Assembly (NCBI GenBank): GCA_027574665.1
Contig: CM050656.1
Coordinates: forward strand, 10,243,501 to 10,307,500
Direction of reading: 5' to 3'
DNA length: 64,000 bases
Origin: Rhynochetos jubatus
Lineage: Eukaryota; Chordata; Aves; Eurypygiformes; Rhynochetidae
In this document: positions 48,001-61,009 of the stretch, piece by piece
Layout: every line of letters begins with the position of its first letter
Position numbering within the stretch: the stretch's first letter is position 1
The notes under the pieces: generated by a model
Seen by the model: only the letters and a program-made list of their open reading frames with translations
Databases searched by the model: none
Told to the model about the DNA's origin: nothing
Program-made: the position numbers and the translations under genes

Positions 48001-51000
48001 AAGAGGAGCAACTGCCTGAGAAAAAGGGAAGATAAATTGAATTTTCCTGTTAAAAGAAAAGGAAATGGCTATTTCACAGGAATAGTTTTGCTTTCGGGAA
48101 ATAACAGCAGGGAAAACTCCCTGCTTGAACCAAAGTCTCTTAATCTTAAATAGTCTTAATGACTTGTTGCCACATTCTGTTCATCCAAAAAGCTTTGTGA
48201 TCCTTAGATATGCTATTTAAAGCTAATTTGGGATGTATTAAATCCAGTGTTGTGAATTATAAATGAGTGGAAAAATGACATTAAACTGGCAGGAGCTGAG
48301 GTCAAAGGCACCGTTGGTGTAACACAGCAGTACTGCAGCAGAGATACAGTGGTCTTCTGCTGCTCATTTCTGGCCAGACCTTTCCAGAGGGTTATTTGTC
48401 CTCATGGGGAATAGATGGGGGGCCCCAGGTCTATGGAGGATTACTTGCAATCCAAAAGATGGGTGGACCACTGGGAAATATCGATTCAGAGGGTTTGGTC
48501 CATGTTTGAAAACGGTTTTGTTAGAGGCAGAAGCATCTGGAGACGGCAATTACCATCCACCCCCCAGCGAGGCACTGAGTGTCCCTCTGCCCCTGTGCAA
48601 CTGGGAGGGAAATCCAGGAAAGTGGCTCAAACTGGTACATTTTCCATAACGATTTGGGCAGGCAGAGTGCTAGCCTGTGAGCTGCTCGCAGGGCACGGCT
48701 GGCCGAGGGACACGCCAGGGTGCAGGGGAAGGTGGGGGGCTGCAGGACCATGCTGAAACTGAGGATGCTGAGAGTTTGCCGACTGGGAATGAAGACATTC
48801 TGAAATGTGGATGATTGCAGCGTGAGCACACTTGGCACTGGGATACGTACGCGTATGTGTGCACCCCACACTCCTAATGCCACAGCTCAAAGGAGCAGCA
48901 AGCTGACTTTCCTCTGCAATGCCAGGGATGGGAAGAAAACACCTCCCTGTGAGGGACAACCACTAAGGAGAAAGGCTCTTCTTTCTTGACACCAGGAGCA
49001 CTTCAGCAGGGCTAGCACTCGACATCGTTAGGCTTAATGTTTCTGTTATTTGTGCTGTCAATTCTCTTAATGGCGCTCCAGCAGCATGGAGTGGAGTGAG
49101 TCATAAAAGTAATTATTAACTAGGCTATGGCACTGAAAAGGCAATCGAAGTTCAATTCAGCGCCAGCCCTGGTCGATGTGGATGGTGTATGTTCGTTAAT
49201 GAGCAGGTGCAAAGTGCATTTGCCGAGGAGAGAAAGGGAGAAAGACCATTCGGTGTGAAATATTTTGCTTTATTGCCTTCACAGGGAAATACGCAGCAGC
49301 AGGTGGAGGCAGTGAATAGCAGTAAGGGCATACATCTTGCTCCCCACATTTTTAAGAACCCTTAAAGCACAGGCACTCTGGGATTAATTACACCAATGCC
49401 CCTGGGCCCAGGCTGCTGTAGGGACTCAGTAGTGTCAGGAGCTGTATTTATCAGGAATGGTAAGAAGCTGTGGCTGGAACCAAGACCTGGGAGTCTACAT
49501 AGAAATAAACAGACAATAGGGTGGGAGGAGTGAACATTCCCATTTTGGAGGTAGGGCAGTGGACGTACTGTGCGATTGAGCGATGCGACTAAGGTCACAT
49601 ATGGATTTGGTGGCAGAGGAGAAAAATGCTTAGATTCACTGCACCTTGTTGTGATTTACCCACCAGACCCCCCTTTTACCTGGGTGTGCTTTCTGCCCGA
49701 GGCACACAGTCAGATTCTTAGCTGCGGTGACAAGGGTACATCAACTCCCTCCCAGGCATCTGTCCTTCCTCTGCCCGAGGCTCAGTACCCACAGGACCCT
49801 CAACCCAGGGCCAGAGCTGGTGGAGGCTTTTGCTCTCAGCTCCCCATATATTTCTGCTGGGCTCTTGTAGTTTCTTCTGCACCTTTCCTGCCCTTGCCTT
49901 TCCCCTCTGTGTCTGATATCCTAGACCTACGAAACTCCTGAAGAAAAAAAAATGCAGCAGAAACCGAGGTCTTTTGCCAAATATGTTGGTGTCAAGGAGT
50001 CAACATATTCTAATTGGACCTGCTTTGGTGACAAGTTCTTGACAAGCACTGAGCAAGACTTCACATTTCAGCTTCAGAGTTTATTTGGACTTCAGTGATA
50101 ACTATGCTTCTAAATGGAAATAACTCCATGCAGACTCCTCAGGTTGTTTCCATTCAGACTGTTGCCTCCAGCTTCCCCCAAAAGCCAAGTTCTACAGCAG
50201 CAAAAAAAGCTTTATAGTCTTGGCTCTAATTAACTTGTACAGCAAGAGCCACTTTGGCTGTAACGGGCTTTCAGGTATGCTGTTTATCAGCTCCCTAAAT
50301 GTAATCAGATTGAGTTTAATTCAATTAGGCAGTAAGCGGTACAGGATACACTGTACAGCCTCATGCAGCAGCACTCAGGACACGGAGATGCAATGCTGAA
50401 AAGCTGGGGCTTTCCCATCTAGGATACAAGGTCACCCTCCCTTCAGTTTCTGGGATTAAGGCGAAAGTCCTTGATGCCTCAAAAAGCACTTCAGTATCTA
50501 TCAAGGGCTGAGCCTATAACTCTGCTCCATGTCATGTAGGCAAGCCTGAGGTCTTTTCCAACCTGAAATGGGATTTATGGTGCCAGGACACAGTCCTTTC
50601 TGCTCTGAAGGGCAGGCTGGTGCTCTCCCCCCAAGAGCATGATTCCTGACCTTTCTGACTCTTGAGAATTTATCTGGAGGGCAGCCTGGGAGTTGGTGAG
50701 GACTTTCTGCTCATCAGGCAAGACTGCAGTGAGCACAGGAGAGATGGTGGGAAGGTCTTGTGGGCTCGTGGATGCTCCCTGTTGTGGTTATGTGGTGCTC
50801 TGCTCATTGTGCTCATGAGGGGACCAGCAAAACAGCTATTTCCCCTGATTTCTGTGTGCTCTCCTCTGCACAGAAATGGATGGGGAGCAGAGGAAGGGAT
50901 GTGTAATAATCTGTGAATTAGGGTAATCATCTAGATTTAATCCCATGCTCTGTAATTTTGTTGCTCAGGAGCTCTTTGCTGGTTTGAGTCTGGATCCTGC

Positions 51001-53300
51001 CCCTTTCCCATAGCCCAGTCCCTATCACCTCAAGACAAACTTATAGGGCCAAATTGCATCCCCTTATGCCGGGAGAAGTCCAGAGTAAACTCCCTGGTGA
51101 TTTCAACAGGAGCTAAAGAATCTAAATCTGCAATGGGAAGCAGTGATTTCGTGCTAAACTTGTCTTAAATCATCTGCACTATGGCACTATTGGGCGCTGT
51201 TCCCTTTCTCCAGCCCAAAACTGTATCCTTCCCCACGGGTGAGAATGTTGAATGGCCTGGATTAAATGAAAAGTCTTTTTAATGTGAAATAAGGGCTAAA
51301 TCAGTTGCTTTTGGGTAAGCTCTTCACAGACTCGGTTGAAGACTGGGCACAAAAATGATGCTTAAGGGTCTTTCGGGTTTTCAACCGTGGTTTAATATTA
51401 ACGAGAATTTATGAAAATGGTCAATGCACCTGGTAAGACTTTCTTCTGGGCCATTGTGTAACTTCAGCGTGTCCCTGTTACATGACGTGTTTCCAGAGAG
51501 GCTAAATAAGCTTGCTCTGCACAGGCCCAGCTGTGTGATCCCTCCTGACGCGTCCAGCAAGGGAGTTCATCTGCTCACAGCAGTAATTTCACCTTCATTA
51601 CAGAAGCTGTGCTCCTAGCTGGAAGACTGCCTGGATGGTTCTTGGGGACTCGGGGGGCTGGTAGGCCGATGGTAGGGAGAGCAGCTTGGCCAACACACAT
51701 GATGGGAGGTGCTCCAAGATGCACATGAAGTGTGGGCCAAGCCAAATTCAGCTGCCAGTGCTCTGTACTGGGCGACGGCGTGGCCCCTGCTGGGTCCCCA
51801 GTGAGACAGTGCTGGCCCAGGTTGGTCAGATGGGAGATACAGAGATAGGACACGCTTCTGCTGGGATGACTTTAGATGCCCTGGTGAAATCCAGCTTTGT
51901 TTTCCATCACTGATAAGAAGCCAGGATTACATGGGACTATTTATGGACCAGCTTCTTCACTTTGTGTGAGGAACAGGGCTGGAGCAAAGCTTTGCTGGGG
52001 CATCCCTCCTTGGCACACCAGGCAGCCCTTGCTTTAAGGATCAATGAAGGCCAGGACTTGCCCTGCTGAGTCAGCAGATGCAGGGCCATACACGTGTCCT
52101 TCATGGTCCCCTGCTCACCTAAACTCCAAAAGGGCACCCTTGGGTGCCTTGGAAGGAGGTGGTACTGTGACTGGAGTGGTGGGGACTTGAAGAGTTCCAC
52201 CAGTCTGGGTGCAAGGCTCTGCTGTGGGCAGAAGCAAAAATCCCAGTGGGGTTTAAACAAAGCACAGCTACCCTCCCTTCCTCCGGGTGGGTACCAGGCC
52301 TGTGACAGCTGTGCTGAAGGCAAGCCCAAGCCTCATGAGCCAGCCTAACCATGCAGGTTAGATTTGCCCAAGCCCAGAAGTTGGATTTGCCTTCTGCTCT
52401 TAACTGGCCTCTCGTTGAGGTTTATTGGCCCTTCACAAACATAATTCAGACAGCAACTGAGTTTCACACTCTGTAACAAGGGGAGGGATCATCCACCACC
52501 CTTACAGGAAGCAGATAACACAAGAGGTTGCGATTAAAGCCGCATTTTGATAGTTGGAGTGTGCGGGGCAACATTGCTGCTGCACAGCAGCACCTAGCAT
52601 CACCTCAAACGATGGTGTCATCCTTGAGCATCCGCGGTCATCTGACGTGTCAAAACAAAATGTACCGCAGCTATTAAAGGAAAGGAAGACTTACACTATC
52701 TTAGCTACTTCCTTTCCTCTTGCAAAGAAGAAATTGGCCACCACAGACCTCGGTTTTGGCTCAGAGGAGCTGACTCCAACCTCCATCGTTCTGCTGGGGC
52801 CCATGCAAGCCCGCAGACAGGCCGTCCTTCCCCAAAGCCACCTGTTTAATGCTGAATTCATTTACATTTCTTTTATGTGCTTGTGTTTTCTTCCTCAGAC
52901 AGACTATGAATTATTGCCTGTTCTGCTTTTCTGTTCAGGAGGTTACAAGGGCCTAGTTAAACAGAAAAGAATATGCAAAACGCAAGGTGAATTTCCACTT
53001 GAGCAATACTGAAGATTAAAAACCCCAGACAGAAAGAGAAGAGCTTTTACATCAGCGTCTGCAAAGCTTTTTACCCTGAGTTTGGTGTTTATATAAAATT
53101 ATCATCAAGCCATAAATTTAACTGAAAGCTGACAGTCTGAATGACAGACTTCCCAGCAGTCAGCACATGAAAGATACCATTCAGGTGAGTACCGGCTGTG
53201 CATTAGGAGGTGAGTTTTATCCAGAACAGCAGGCTGATTGATGAGGATGTACCAACAGCAGAAGCGCTGTCTGCTTGAGTGATGAGATGCCTGAAAGCGG
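45011..53300. other. intergenic, no gene seen; candidate conserved block near 49.0-49.3 kb
   Basis: No supported exon. The longest plus-strand frames (46648-47199, 183 codons from a TTG; 52554-53012, 152 codons from a TTG) lack ATG starts at their ends, splice context and any recognisable domain. The stretch 49010-49270 is rich in TAAT/ATTA words with few simple repeats and looks conserved. Similar but weaker stretches lie at 48180-48330 and 50200-50380. Confidence 0.5.
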
Positions 53301-55892
53301 TGGCTCGTGTTTGATAGATGCCAGAGATCAGATTCGGAGCAAGTAGAGCGAGTCAGGTGGGACCAGAGTAAGGAGACCTTCGATGCTGCTGGAGATGCAC
53401 TGGAAGAAGAGCCAAGAACCAGTGGGCCCAGCCAAGGGGCTGGAATTGGTTTTCAGCTGGGGATTAGACCCGCAGGTGACCCAGGAGATACCTTGCTGAT
53501 TAGCTCCTTGAGAGTGTTTTCTGCCGCCTTCCTTATGTCAGGTGGGGAGCGTACCCCGAGACCACTGCTTAGGGGGGGTGCTGCCCAGGTTTGTTCTGCG
53601 TAGCTTGATCAGAGGTTTAAAGCACACGCACAGCAGATCAGAGGGACTGGGATTATTTTGTCACTGGATGCAGTGGTGTTTGCAGCAGCGACTGCGATGA
53701 CCAGCACCTGGGACATGCTGTGATGGTTCTAGGGCTTTGAAGGCAAACCAGCACCGTGATGGTGTGTTGCAGGAAGAGCCAGCATTGAACATGGGTCTCA
53801 TTTCCCACTGAATCACTGCTTTCCACCAGACAAGCCCAGATTAGCACCCCATAACTCCTGTGCTGCTGTGCTGCTGTCCTACCAGCCTGGCCAAGCCTGC
53901 ACCAGCCGGGTCTGTCCCTTGCCGTGTGCCCACACCAAATCCCCACGTGTCACCTCTTTCTCTTCCGTACCTGCTTCATTCTCCTCCATCCACAGCTCTG
54001 GGGACCTGTGATGAGCTTGTGAGCCAGAGAGCTGCTCTCTCCCTCTTCCCCCCCACCCCTTTATTTTTCTCTTTCAGCTGTATCAGTCGGTCTAATAAAA
54101 GATATTGCCTCTCCCTATAAACCTCGCCTCTAGAGACTTAACTGCACTGAGGTTGCTATAACAACAACTGAGCTCTTTGCCAGCAAGAAATGGAGGAAAA
54201 AGGTACTGGGAAGACCAAGAGGAAGCTCAGCAGAGAGACCTGCCCCTGTTGCATTCTCCCTGTGAGGGGTAGGATGTGGCACCACCTGGGACAAGGCAGA
54301 GAAACAGGAGGAAGGAGCATCTCTAGGGGAAGGAGGCATTTGCGCTGTAGGACCCTCCCCAGTGTGCATGCAGGGCAGATCATTTGCCCTGTTCAGGTTA
54401 AAAAATGCACATTGCTTCTGCACAGAAGGGTTTTAGCATCACCCGTGCTTCACCTCCCCAGTTACTGGGCTGCTCCCAGGACTCATTCACAGGGCAAAAA
54501 TTCCCATCCTGGCCAGGAAGAAGAGAGGTGACAAGGATTTTCATCAGGTGTCAAGGCAAACCGTGCACTTTCAAAGGGTAAATGGATGCCATGTTCCCCT
54601 CCAGCTGCAGCTGCTGGGAAAGGTCTTCTGCCCCTGAGCACAGCCCGTTGAAGCATCAGGGAAGGGGCTGCTGTGGCTCCTTGGGCTGGAAAGAGCCAGG
54701 GAGGGCTCAGGTGAGGGAGAGGAGGTAGAAACTGCCAGCAAGAGCATGGTAACACTTATAGAGGATGCTTGTCCTAGGAAATAGTAATTTAAAAGCAGGA
54801 AAATATTGGTAGGACAGCTTATCTGGAATAGCTATAGATACCTACAGACAGGGACACTCTTCTCCATCCTTTTCTGTTCTTTTTAGCTGGTTGCAAATGC
54901 CACAGTGAAGCTCTTCTAACTCCATCAGCTAGGGGTTTATTTGAACCAAATCTTCATTTTTCCCTCCCAAGTTACGGATTAGGAGATCTGAATTGTTAAT
55001 CAGCTGAGGATTGCCAAGAATGGAGAGTTTGTTAAGCACTCTGAGAGCTGGGCATTAAAGAAAGTTAAATTATTATTCTCGGATCCACTGCAGAGCTGAA
55101 TATTTATGGCTCAATCTAGTTTTCCAGAGTCTCATCATTTCTTATGTCAACTGTACTTTACAGAAATGTCCACAGGGAAGGAATTGACTTTTGTCCTGGG
55201 CCCAAACTAAACAAGCTCAAGCAGTGATTATTTGGGTTTTGAAACAGTTGGATAATTTAATCTCAACATCTATCGATCTCCTTCTGCACTGGAATCCTAT
55301 GGCTAAACATCTGCAAGGCAATTAATAGCCTGAAGTACAAATTCATTACGGATTTATCAATAGGTACCGAGTCTTAGACTGAGAAAAAATTGTTTTTTAA
55401 TCTGCTTACTTTGGGGTAAAAAAGCAAAATGCAACTTCACACAGCTGAAGGTACATCTAAGGCCATGAGAAAACTGCTCCCCGTTGCTGGCGTGGTTTGA
55501 AAGGCTGATCCATTTCAATCTACACGGGTCCCGGTTTGGGGCAGATGAGGGTAAATCTTTCAGCAAAATAACCAGCATTTCCCACAAAAAGCAGATATTT
55601 AAATAATGGAAAATGCTCAATTACAATTGGAATGAACAGTAGCAATGTCCAGCGTTGCTAACCCTGATCCCTTCCCTGGCCGGCAGCTGGGGCTGAGTTT
55701 TGCAGGTCCTTCCCTGGCTGCGCTCCCTCCTGGATGCAGCTGCCTCGGTGGTTAGCAAAGTGATTCCCATATCAGACAATTAATTGGTGCAATCTGTTAA
55801 TGAGGTTTACAATGTACTTTGCGGGCCATCTGGACAAAAGATGATTTGCGAGGATGACTGTAATGTGTCCCTGCCTTTTGTCCTCAGTAATG

Positions 55893-55925
55893 ATTAAATA
55901 TGGACTAATTATGTCCATATTTAAT
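55893..55925. repeat. perfect inverted repeat, 13-base arms around TAATTAT
   Basis: Left arm ATTAAATATGGAC (55893-55905), spacer TAATTAT (55906-55912), right arm GTCCATATTTAAT (55913-55925). The arms are exact reverse complements and the spacer itself carries the homeodomain core TAATTA. No adjacent repeat element explains it. Confidence 0.95.
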
Positions 55926-58900
55926 GGAAGGAGGGGACACAAACCGGTTACAAAGAGCCAGAGCTCACAGTGATGGATCTATTATCAGTGAGTAGGAACT
56001 GCAGCTAATAGGAAAATCTGTGCCTTTCTGAGAAGGACAGGGATAGTCAATCAGTGCTGAGCAGCGTGGCAGACCAGACCCTGCAGTGGGCTCGGCTGGG
56101 GCCAAGGGCAAAGCTCAAGGAGCAAAAAGAGGGATGCAGGGTGGCTGCAGGACCGGCCCACCTGGCTTCAGGCACAGCAGATGCTTGGCCCTCCCCAGCA
56201 GCTTCTCAGGATCCCCCTGCCAAAAATTTGGCCCATACTTCACTGTTGTGGCTGGAAATCTAAAAGGCAGAGGGTTGTCAGTTGTTTTGAGCATTGCAAT
56301 TCATCACATCTTAATACAATAATCACCAGGTGTCTGGGAGATTATTTTAGTGTAGAAAAGAAATTTTCCACCATGGGGAGAAGTGGTAAAAGATAGTTGA
56401 AAAGTGAGAGCACCAGGCAAAGCCAGAGAAATATCTTCTCTTTGCCCCCCACCCTTGTCTCAGCCCCCAAATAATGTGATATTCATCTCATCCCCATTCG
56501 TCAGAGCTCATTTCCCTTGCAAGGAAATAAAAAGTGCTCAGCCCTAATTTATGCAGCGGGGGGATACGTGAGTGTCTGGAAGGGAATCAGCTCAATCACG
56601 TACAATGTAAACTCTCTGCAAAAACGCCCCAGATCCACTTTGCAAAATGACTGCAATAAATGGCAAAACAATATTCATACACTCTTAAGGAAGTAAGAGA
56701 TTAAACAAAGACCTAGAGCTTATAGTCATTGCTGCTCTGGGGTAAGGATAATTTACAGTAATAGACGCCTGCCTGATGTGTGTTTTAGCTTTTTTTTTGC
56801 AAGTTTTTCCCAATTCTCTTTCCTAGTCAATGCTTCATATTTGTTTGTTCCCAGAATAATGAGAAAAAACACCTTCTTCTACTTACCAGTGCATAAATCT
56901 GCAAAAAGCCATTAGAGAACGAATGGCTGCAGAATGATGGCCCCCCAAATTAGCAACAGTTTATTGCCTCTACAGCCAACAAGGCTGCTTCCAAAAACCT
57001 CTGAGCTGAGCAGCCTAGTATCGACCCGTAAACACTGCTGTTCAGGAATTGTATTTAAAAGAAGTGGTTTTGTTTGGTTTTAAATATCAAAATACTCATT
57101 TGCAGAGAAAAAGAAGCAGTAGCCTATTGTCAGACTGGGTCTGGGAACTGGTGTTTGTCAGCAATAAGAAGACTGACTGACCTGACCCATGGTCCCAAAG
57201 CCTTTGGATCAGTGAGATTTCTGCTCCTGGGGGCTCAGCCCCACCAGGAACATCAGCCATTTGTTAAACAAGCACCTGCAAGGACTAAAGAAAATACAAG
57301 TGTTTCTGCACCCCTCAAGCTCTGCCTTGGCCTCCCCTCATTCTCCATGTGCTTCCAGTCTGGCTGCATGTCTCCACCACACAGAGTAGTGTCCAGCACA
57401 TGAATGATGAGCTGCAAATACAAGTTGCCTTATGCTGCAGCTCTAATGCCTATTTTTATCCCCCTAATTCCCACCAGGCTTCCTATTAAAGCAATAGGGG
57501 TGCTTAATATGGGGCTTGATAATTCTTTGAGGGGTCGAGCTATTTGAAATGAGCACTCCTCCCTGTGAGAGCAGCACTTTGAGCTCATCTCTGCCTCTTC
57601 CCACTGTGCTGAGAATGAATGGCATTTTATTTATAGGCAAGACACAAAGCTGAAGGCCCAGGATGAGAGCTGCCAGCTCCAGAGACAGAAATAATATCTG
57701 TGATTGACCTAAATGTCCACGGCAACCGCTGACAGCCCAAACACAGCACAGGAGCGGAGCCTTTCACGAATAAATGGAAGGAAATTTATACCCAAGGCTG
57801 CAAGAGAAGACCTTGGGAAATAAATACTCTCAGCCTTTCAGCAGCAATTGCTGAAGGTAGGCAACCAGATTGCGTCCCACTGTTACGCCAAGCTCCCCAG
57901 GCATGGCAGAGAACCTCCGGACCAAAGCCTGTGACTTGACAATTTACAAACACCAGAAGAGATCCCACACTGGCATTTTTGTTCTTAAATTTTGCATGGG
58001 CCAGCGCCAAAATATTCTGGGTCACAGCAGTGGGAGCTGCCATCAGCTGGGTGAGTCCTACGCCCAGCAAACAGCCTCTGGGAGAGTGATGCCCAGGCAC
58101 CAGGCATAATGCCTCAAAATCCTCATGCATCAAAGTACGAGCCAAATGCTGCTGGAGGAAACTTACTGGAGACAGCTTAGCCAAAAGCAGTGCAGATCTG
58201 GGGGCATCTGGGACTTTGTAGACTCACAGACCAACCCTGGAGCTCATTTATTCCCCATATTCCTTCCTCATCCTTCGAATCCTTCCCACCCTTGACAAAA
58301 AGCAGCATCCTCCACTGAAACCCCCAAGCCAGGGTGCTAAAAAAGCAGAGCAGCTGGAGAGCTTTGCTGTGGCCCTGAGGTGTGATGGCCACAGTTGTGG
58401 AAAAGACCCTGGGGCTGAACAGGGACCCCCAGAGATAATTGTACGCTTGGCTAAGGGCTGATGGGGCAACCTGAGCTATAGGAAACATATATCCTTGGCA
58501 GAGTGCAAGGAAACGTGGCAGTACTCATTTTCTGTGCTACCAGATGAAGCTGGTAGGTGTCACTAGCAATAAATACAGTTGAAAAAAGAAGGGCAGGCAC
58601 GTCCAGTTCAGATTTCTATATCAGGCCTTCACTACTGGGCTGGGGTGTTCATTTTTGGCACAGTTCAATACATAGGGGAAACACAGATATTGCACAAGCT
58701 GGGTTAGGTTCATGATTTAGAGTCTCCCAGAGCATTGTCCTGGGTTTCCAAGGGAACTTGCTGTCCACAAATGGGATTTGCTTGATGTTGAGAGCATTGT
58801 TAAAGGCAAGGATGGCGTCAGTGTGTTCTGAGCACCAGCACTAGCCCAGGGTAAGCAGATGTGACCGTTGTCCTGCAGAGTTACCAGCAAATCGTGAGGG

Positions 58901-59807
58901 GCTGCTGACAGACACACTCCTAACCCAGCCCAACCTGAGCTCACATGAGTTGGCCCATGGCCTGGCACTCGCTTGCAGCTGGTCTTAGTCCATCCCACTG
59001 CCAAGCGGACAGTCATGCCTCCACTGATTTAGCTGCCCCCTTCTTTCTAGCAATACTAGAATCCTGATCTGGCTGAAAATCTGATCTGACCTCCTTTTCT
59101 CCTCCAAAAAAATTTTACTTCCTGCTGGGTCTGTTCCCTGCTCTGTCCCACGATTGCTACCACCAGTGATGAGGATGGTGGGAACACGGCACTGGCCATG
59201 GGAGACCTTCCCACCTCAGTGCAGACTTTGCTCTGCGCAGGAGCATCCTTTTCCTCAGCACCCTGCTACAAACCCATAGGACAGTGTGGCATGGGATTGT
59301 GCAGTGCGATGCTAGAGATGGGGCCATGGGTGCAGGGGTGGCTTTGCTGCTGAGCCTCCTTGCTATGCACATCCAGCAAGGAAAACCCCAGCCCTGGGCA
59401 CCACCTCATCTGCCTGGTCTTGGTTTTTTTCTTTTTTTTCCCCAATGCCATCTCACAAGCTTGGACTTCTGGAGCCTGTGCTCTGAGCCGTGGTTATTGC
59501 ACACAATTTCCCCCTGAACTGCTCTGACAAGTAATAGAATTATCCTCCTTCCCCAGCTCATCGGCCAGGAGCTCTCTGGCTTTAATTCAGCAATAAATCT
59601 TTGCTCCATGGAGGGAGAAGGGCAAGAAAAGGGAGGGGATGGAGTGGTATAGCCACAAACAGGGAGCTGATAAATGTTAATGAATTTACAGGGATTACAC
59701 CAATCCTTTAGCAGACGTCGGAGACCCACATAGCTACACAGACCCATGCGATCTGCCTGCGTTTGACTGCAATAAATAATTCAAAAGACAGGCAATTTGC
59801 CCTCTTG

Positions 59808-59823
59808 CTGTAATTAATTACAG
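59808..59823. repeat. 16-base perfect palindrome CTGTAATTAATTACAG
   Basis: A self-complementary word whose core TAAT-TA-ATTA is the layout of a dimer site for paired-class homeodomains (two inverted TAAT half-sites two bases apart). It sits in a stretch with several other TAAT/ATTA words, immediately before a (CAA)n tract. Confidence 0.95.
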
Positions 59824-59830
59824 TTGGCAG

Positions 59831-59846
59831 CAACAACAACAACAAC
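59831..59846. repeat. (CAA)n microsatellite
   Basis: Five CAA units plus a C, uninterrupted. Confidence 0.95.
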
Positions 59847-61009
59847 GAGCCAGGGTAAACATTTCACTTGGCTGCAAGTGGACAGACGTGCTATGACCCA
59901 GCTCGAAACCCAGCCAGCACTTTGCCTGGACCAGGCTGAGCCATATCACCCCCGGGCTGGTGCTGGGGGGCAGCAGGGGTTGTCAGGGGGGATGCTGATG
60001 ACGGTTGGCTCCCAATTATTATGGTCTAGCTTGGATCAAGCCACAGGACCTGGTCTGTAGGAAGGCTATGAGATGCAGCGGGTGCTGCCACGGTCGCGTT
60101 TTCCCTCCCAGACCCAGCCAACATGACTTTTTAATGCTTCATTTTTATTTTCCAGGACGATGCAGGAAAACCAGGCTGCCGGGTCCTGCCCGCCGCGAGC
60201 AGAGGCTTGGGCAGCAGAGGGAGCTCGCTCCTCTGGAATGACCAATTCCTCACCCGGAGCTGTGCTTTCAGTGTCCTGAGGTTGTGGGTTCTCTGCACCG
60301 GGGTGGGATGGAAGCCTGCCAGCTTACCCACGGGTGGGGGGCTGTGTGCCACGTCAGCTGTACCTTCTCAGCTGGGGTAGATGCCAACCGTCTCTGTGTT
60401 TAACGTCTGTTTCTTGTGATGGGGTTATGCTGCCTACGAATGTCACATGCCAGAGAGAGTCCCTGCCCCAGAGAGAATCCTCCAGGCTAGACCTCGGGGA
60501 GACTCCACTACCAAAATACGTGGCCCAAATGACAAGCTAGAGCTCTGCGGCTTAAAAGTGGAGTTCCGAAGGGTCCCACTGAGTTGTTCCGCAGCTGATC
60601 CTTGTGTCAGGCAATGTGGATGTCACCGTGACAGTTTGACTCCTCCTCCTGCGGGTGCCGATGCTCTGGACAACCCTCAAGGAGAGGCACAGATGTGGCT
60701 ATGGGTGACAGATGTGGCAGTGACAGAGGTGCAGTGCTGGAGGAGCCCTGGCCAGAGTCTCACTTCTCCAGTGGGAAAGGGCAGCTGGGCACTAGGATTT
60801 TGAAGAGGACTGATCTCCACAGAGATTTGAAAAGGACAACAATGATGTAAAAACTTATGTGTGTGTGTGTCAGGTCATCCTAAAATGGCTAGAGCTTGAA
60901 GAGCAAGATAATCTGTTATGTAGTCTTTCAGTACTTTGAAAACTTTTTTTTTAATATAACTTCTCTTTGCACTCTTTAACCTCAAGATGCAAGAAGCACA
61001 AGAAAACAC

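Larger units (their letters stand above)
53301..61008. other. intergenic, no gene seen; two TAAT-centred palindromes and candidate conserved blocks
   Basis: No supported exon. The stretch holds a 33-base inverted repeat at 55893-55925, a 16-base palindrome at 59808-59823 and AT-rich candidate regulatory sequence at 55740-55930, 56460-56780 and 59660-59830. It also holds a (CAA)n tract at 59831-59846 and a (TG)n tract at 60858-60870. DMBX1, the next gene in human order, has no coding sequence here. Confidence 0.5.

Noticed and set aside
52554-53012. 152-codon plus-strand frame with a hydrophobic stretch
   Set aside because: Starts at TTG; the hydrophobic part is short and irregular, and no family is recognised.
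53270-53320. TGATGA...CTGA words suggesting a box C/D snoRNA
   Set aside because: No terminal stem and the spacing between boxes is wrong, so it is most likely chance.
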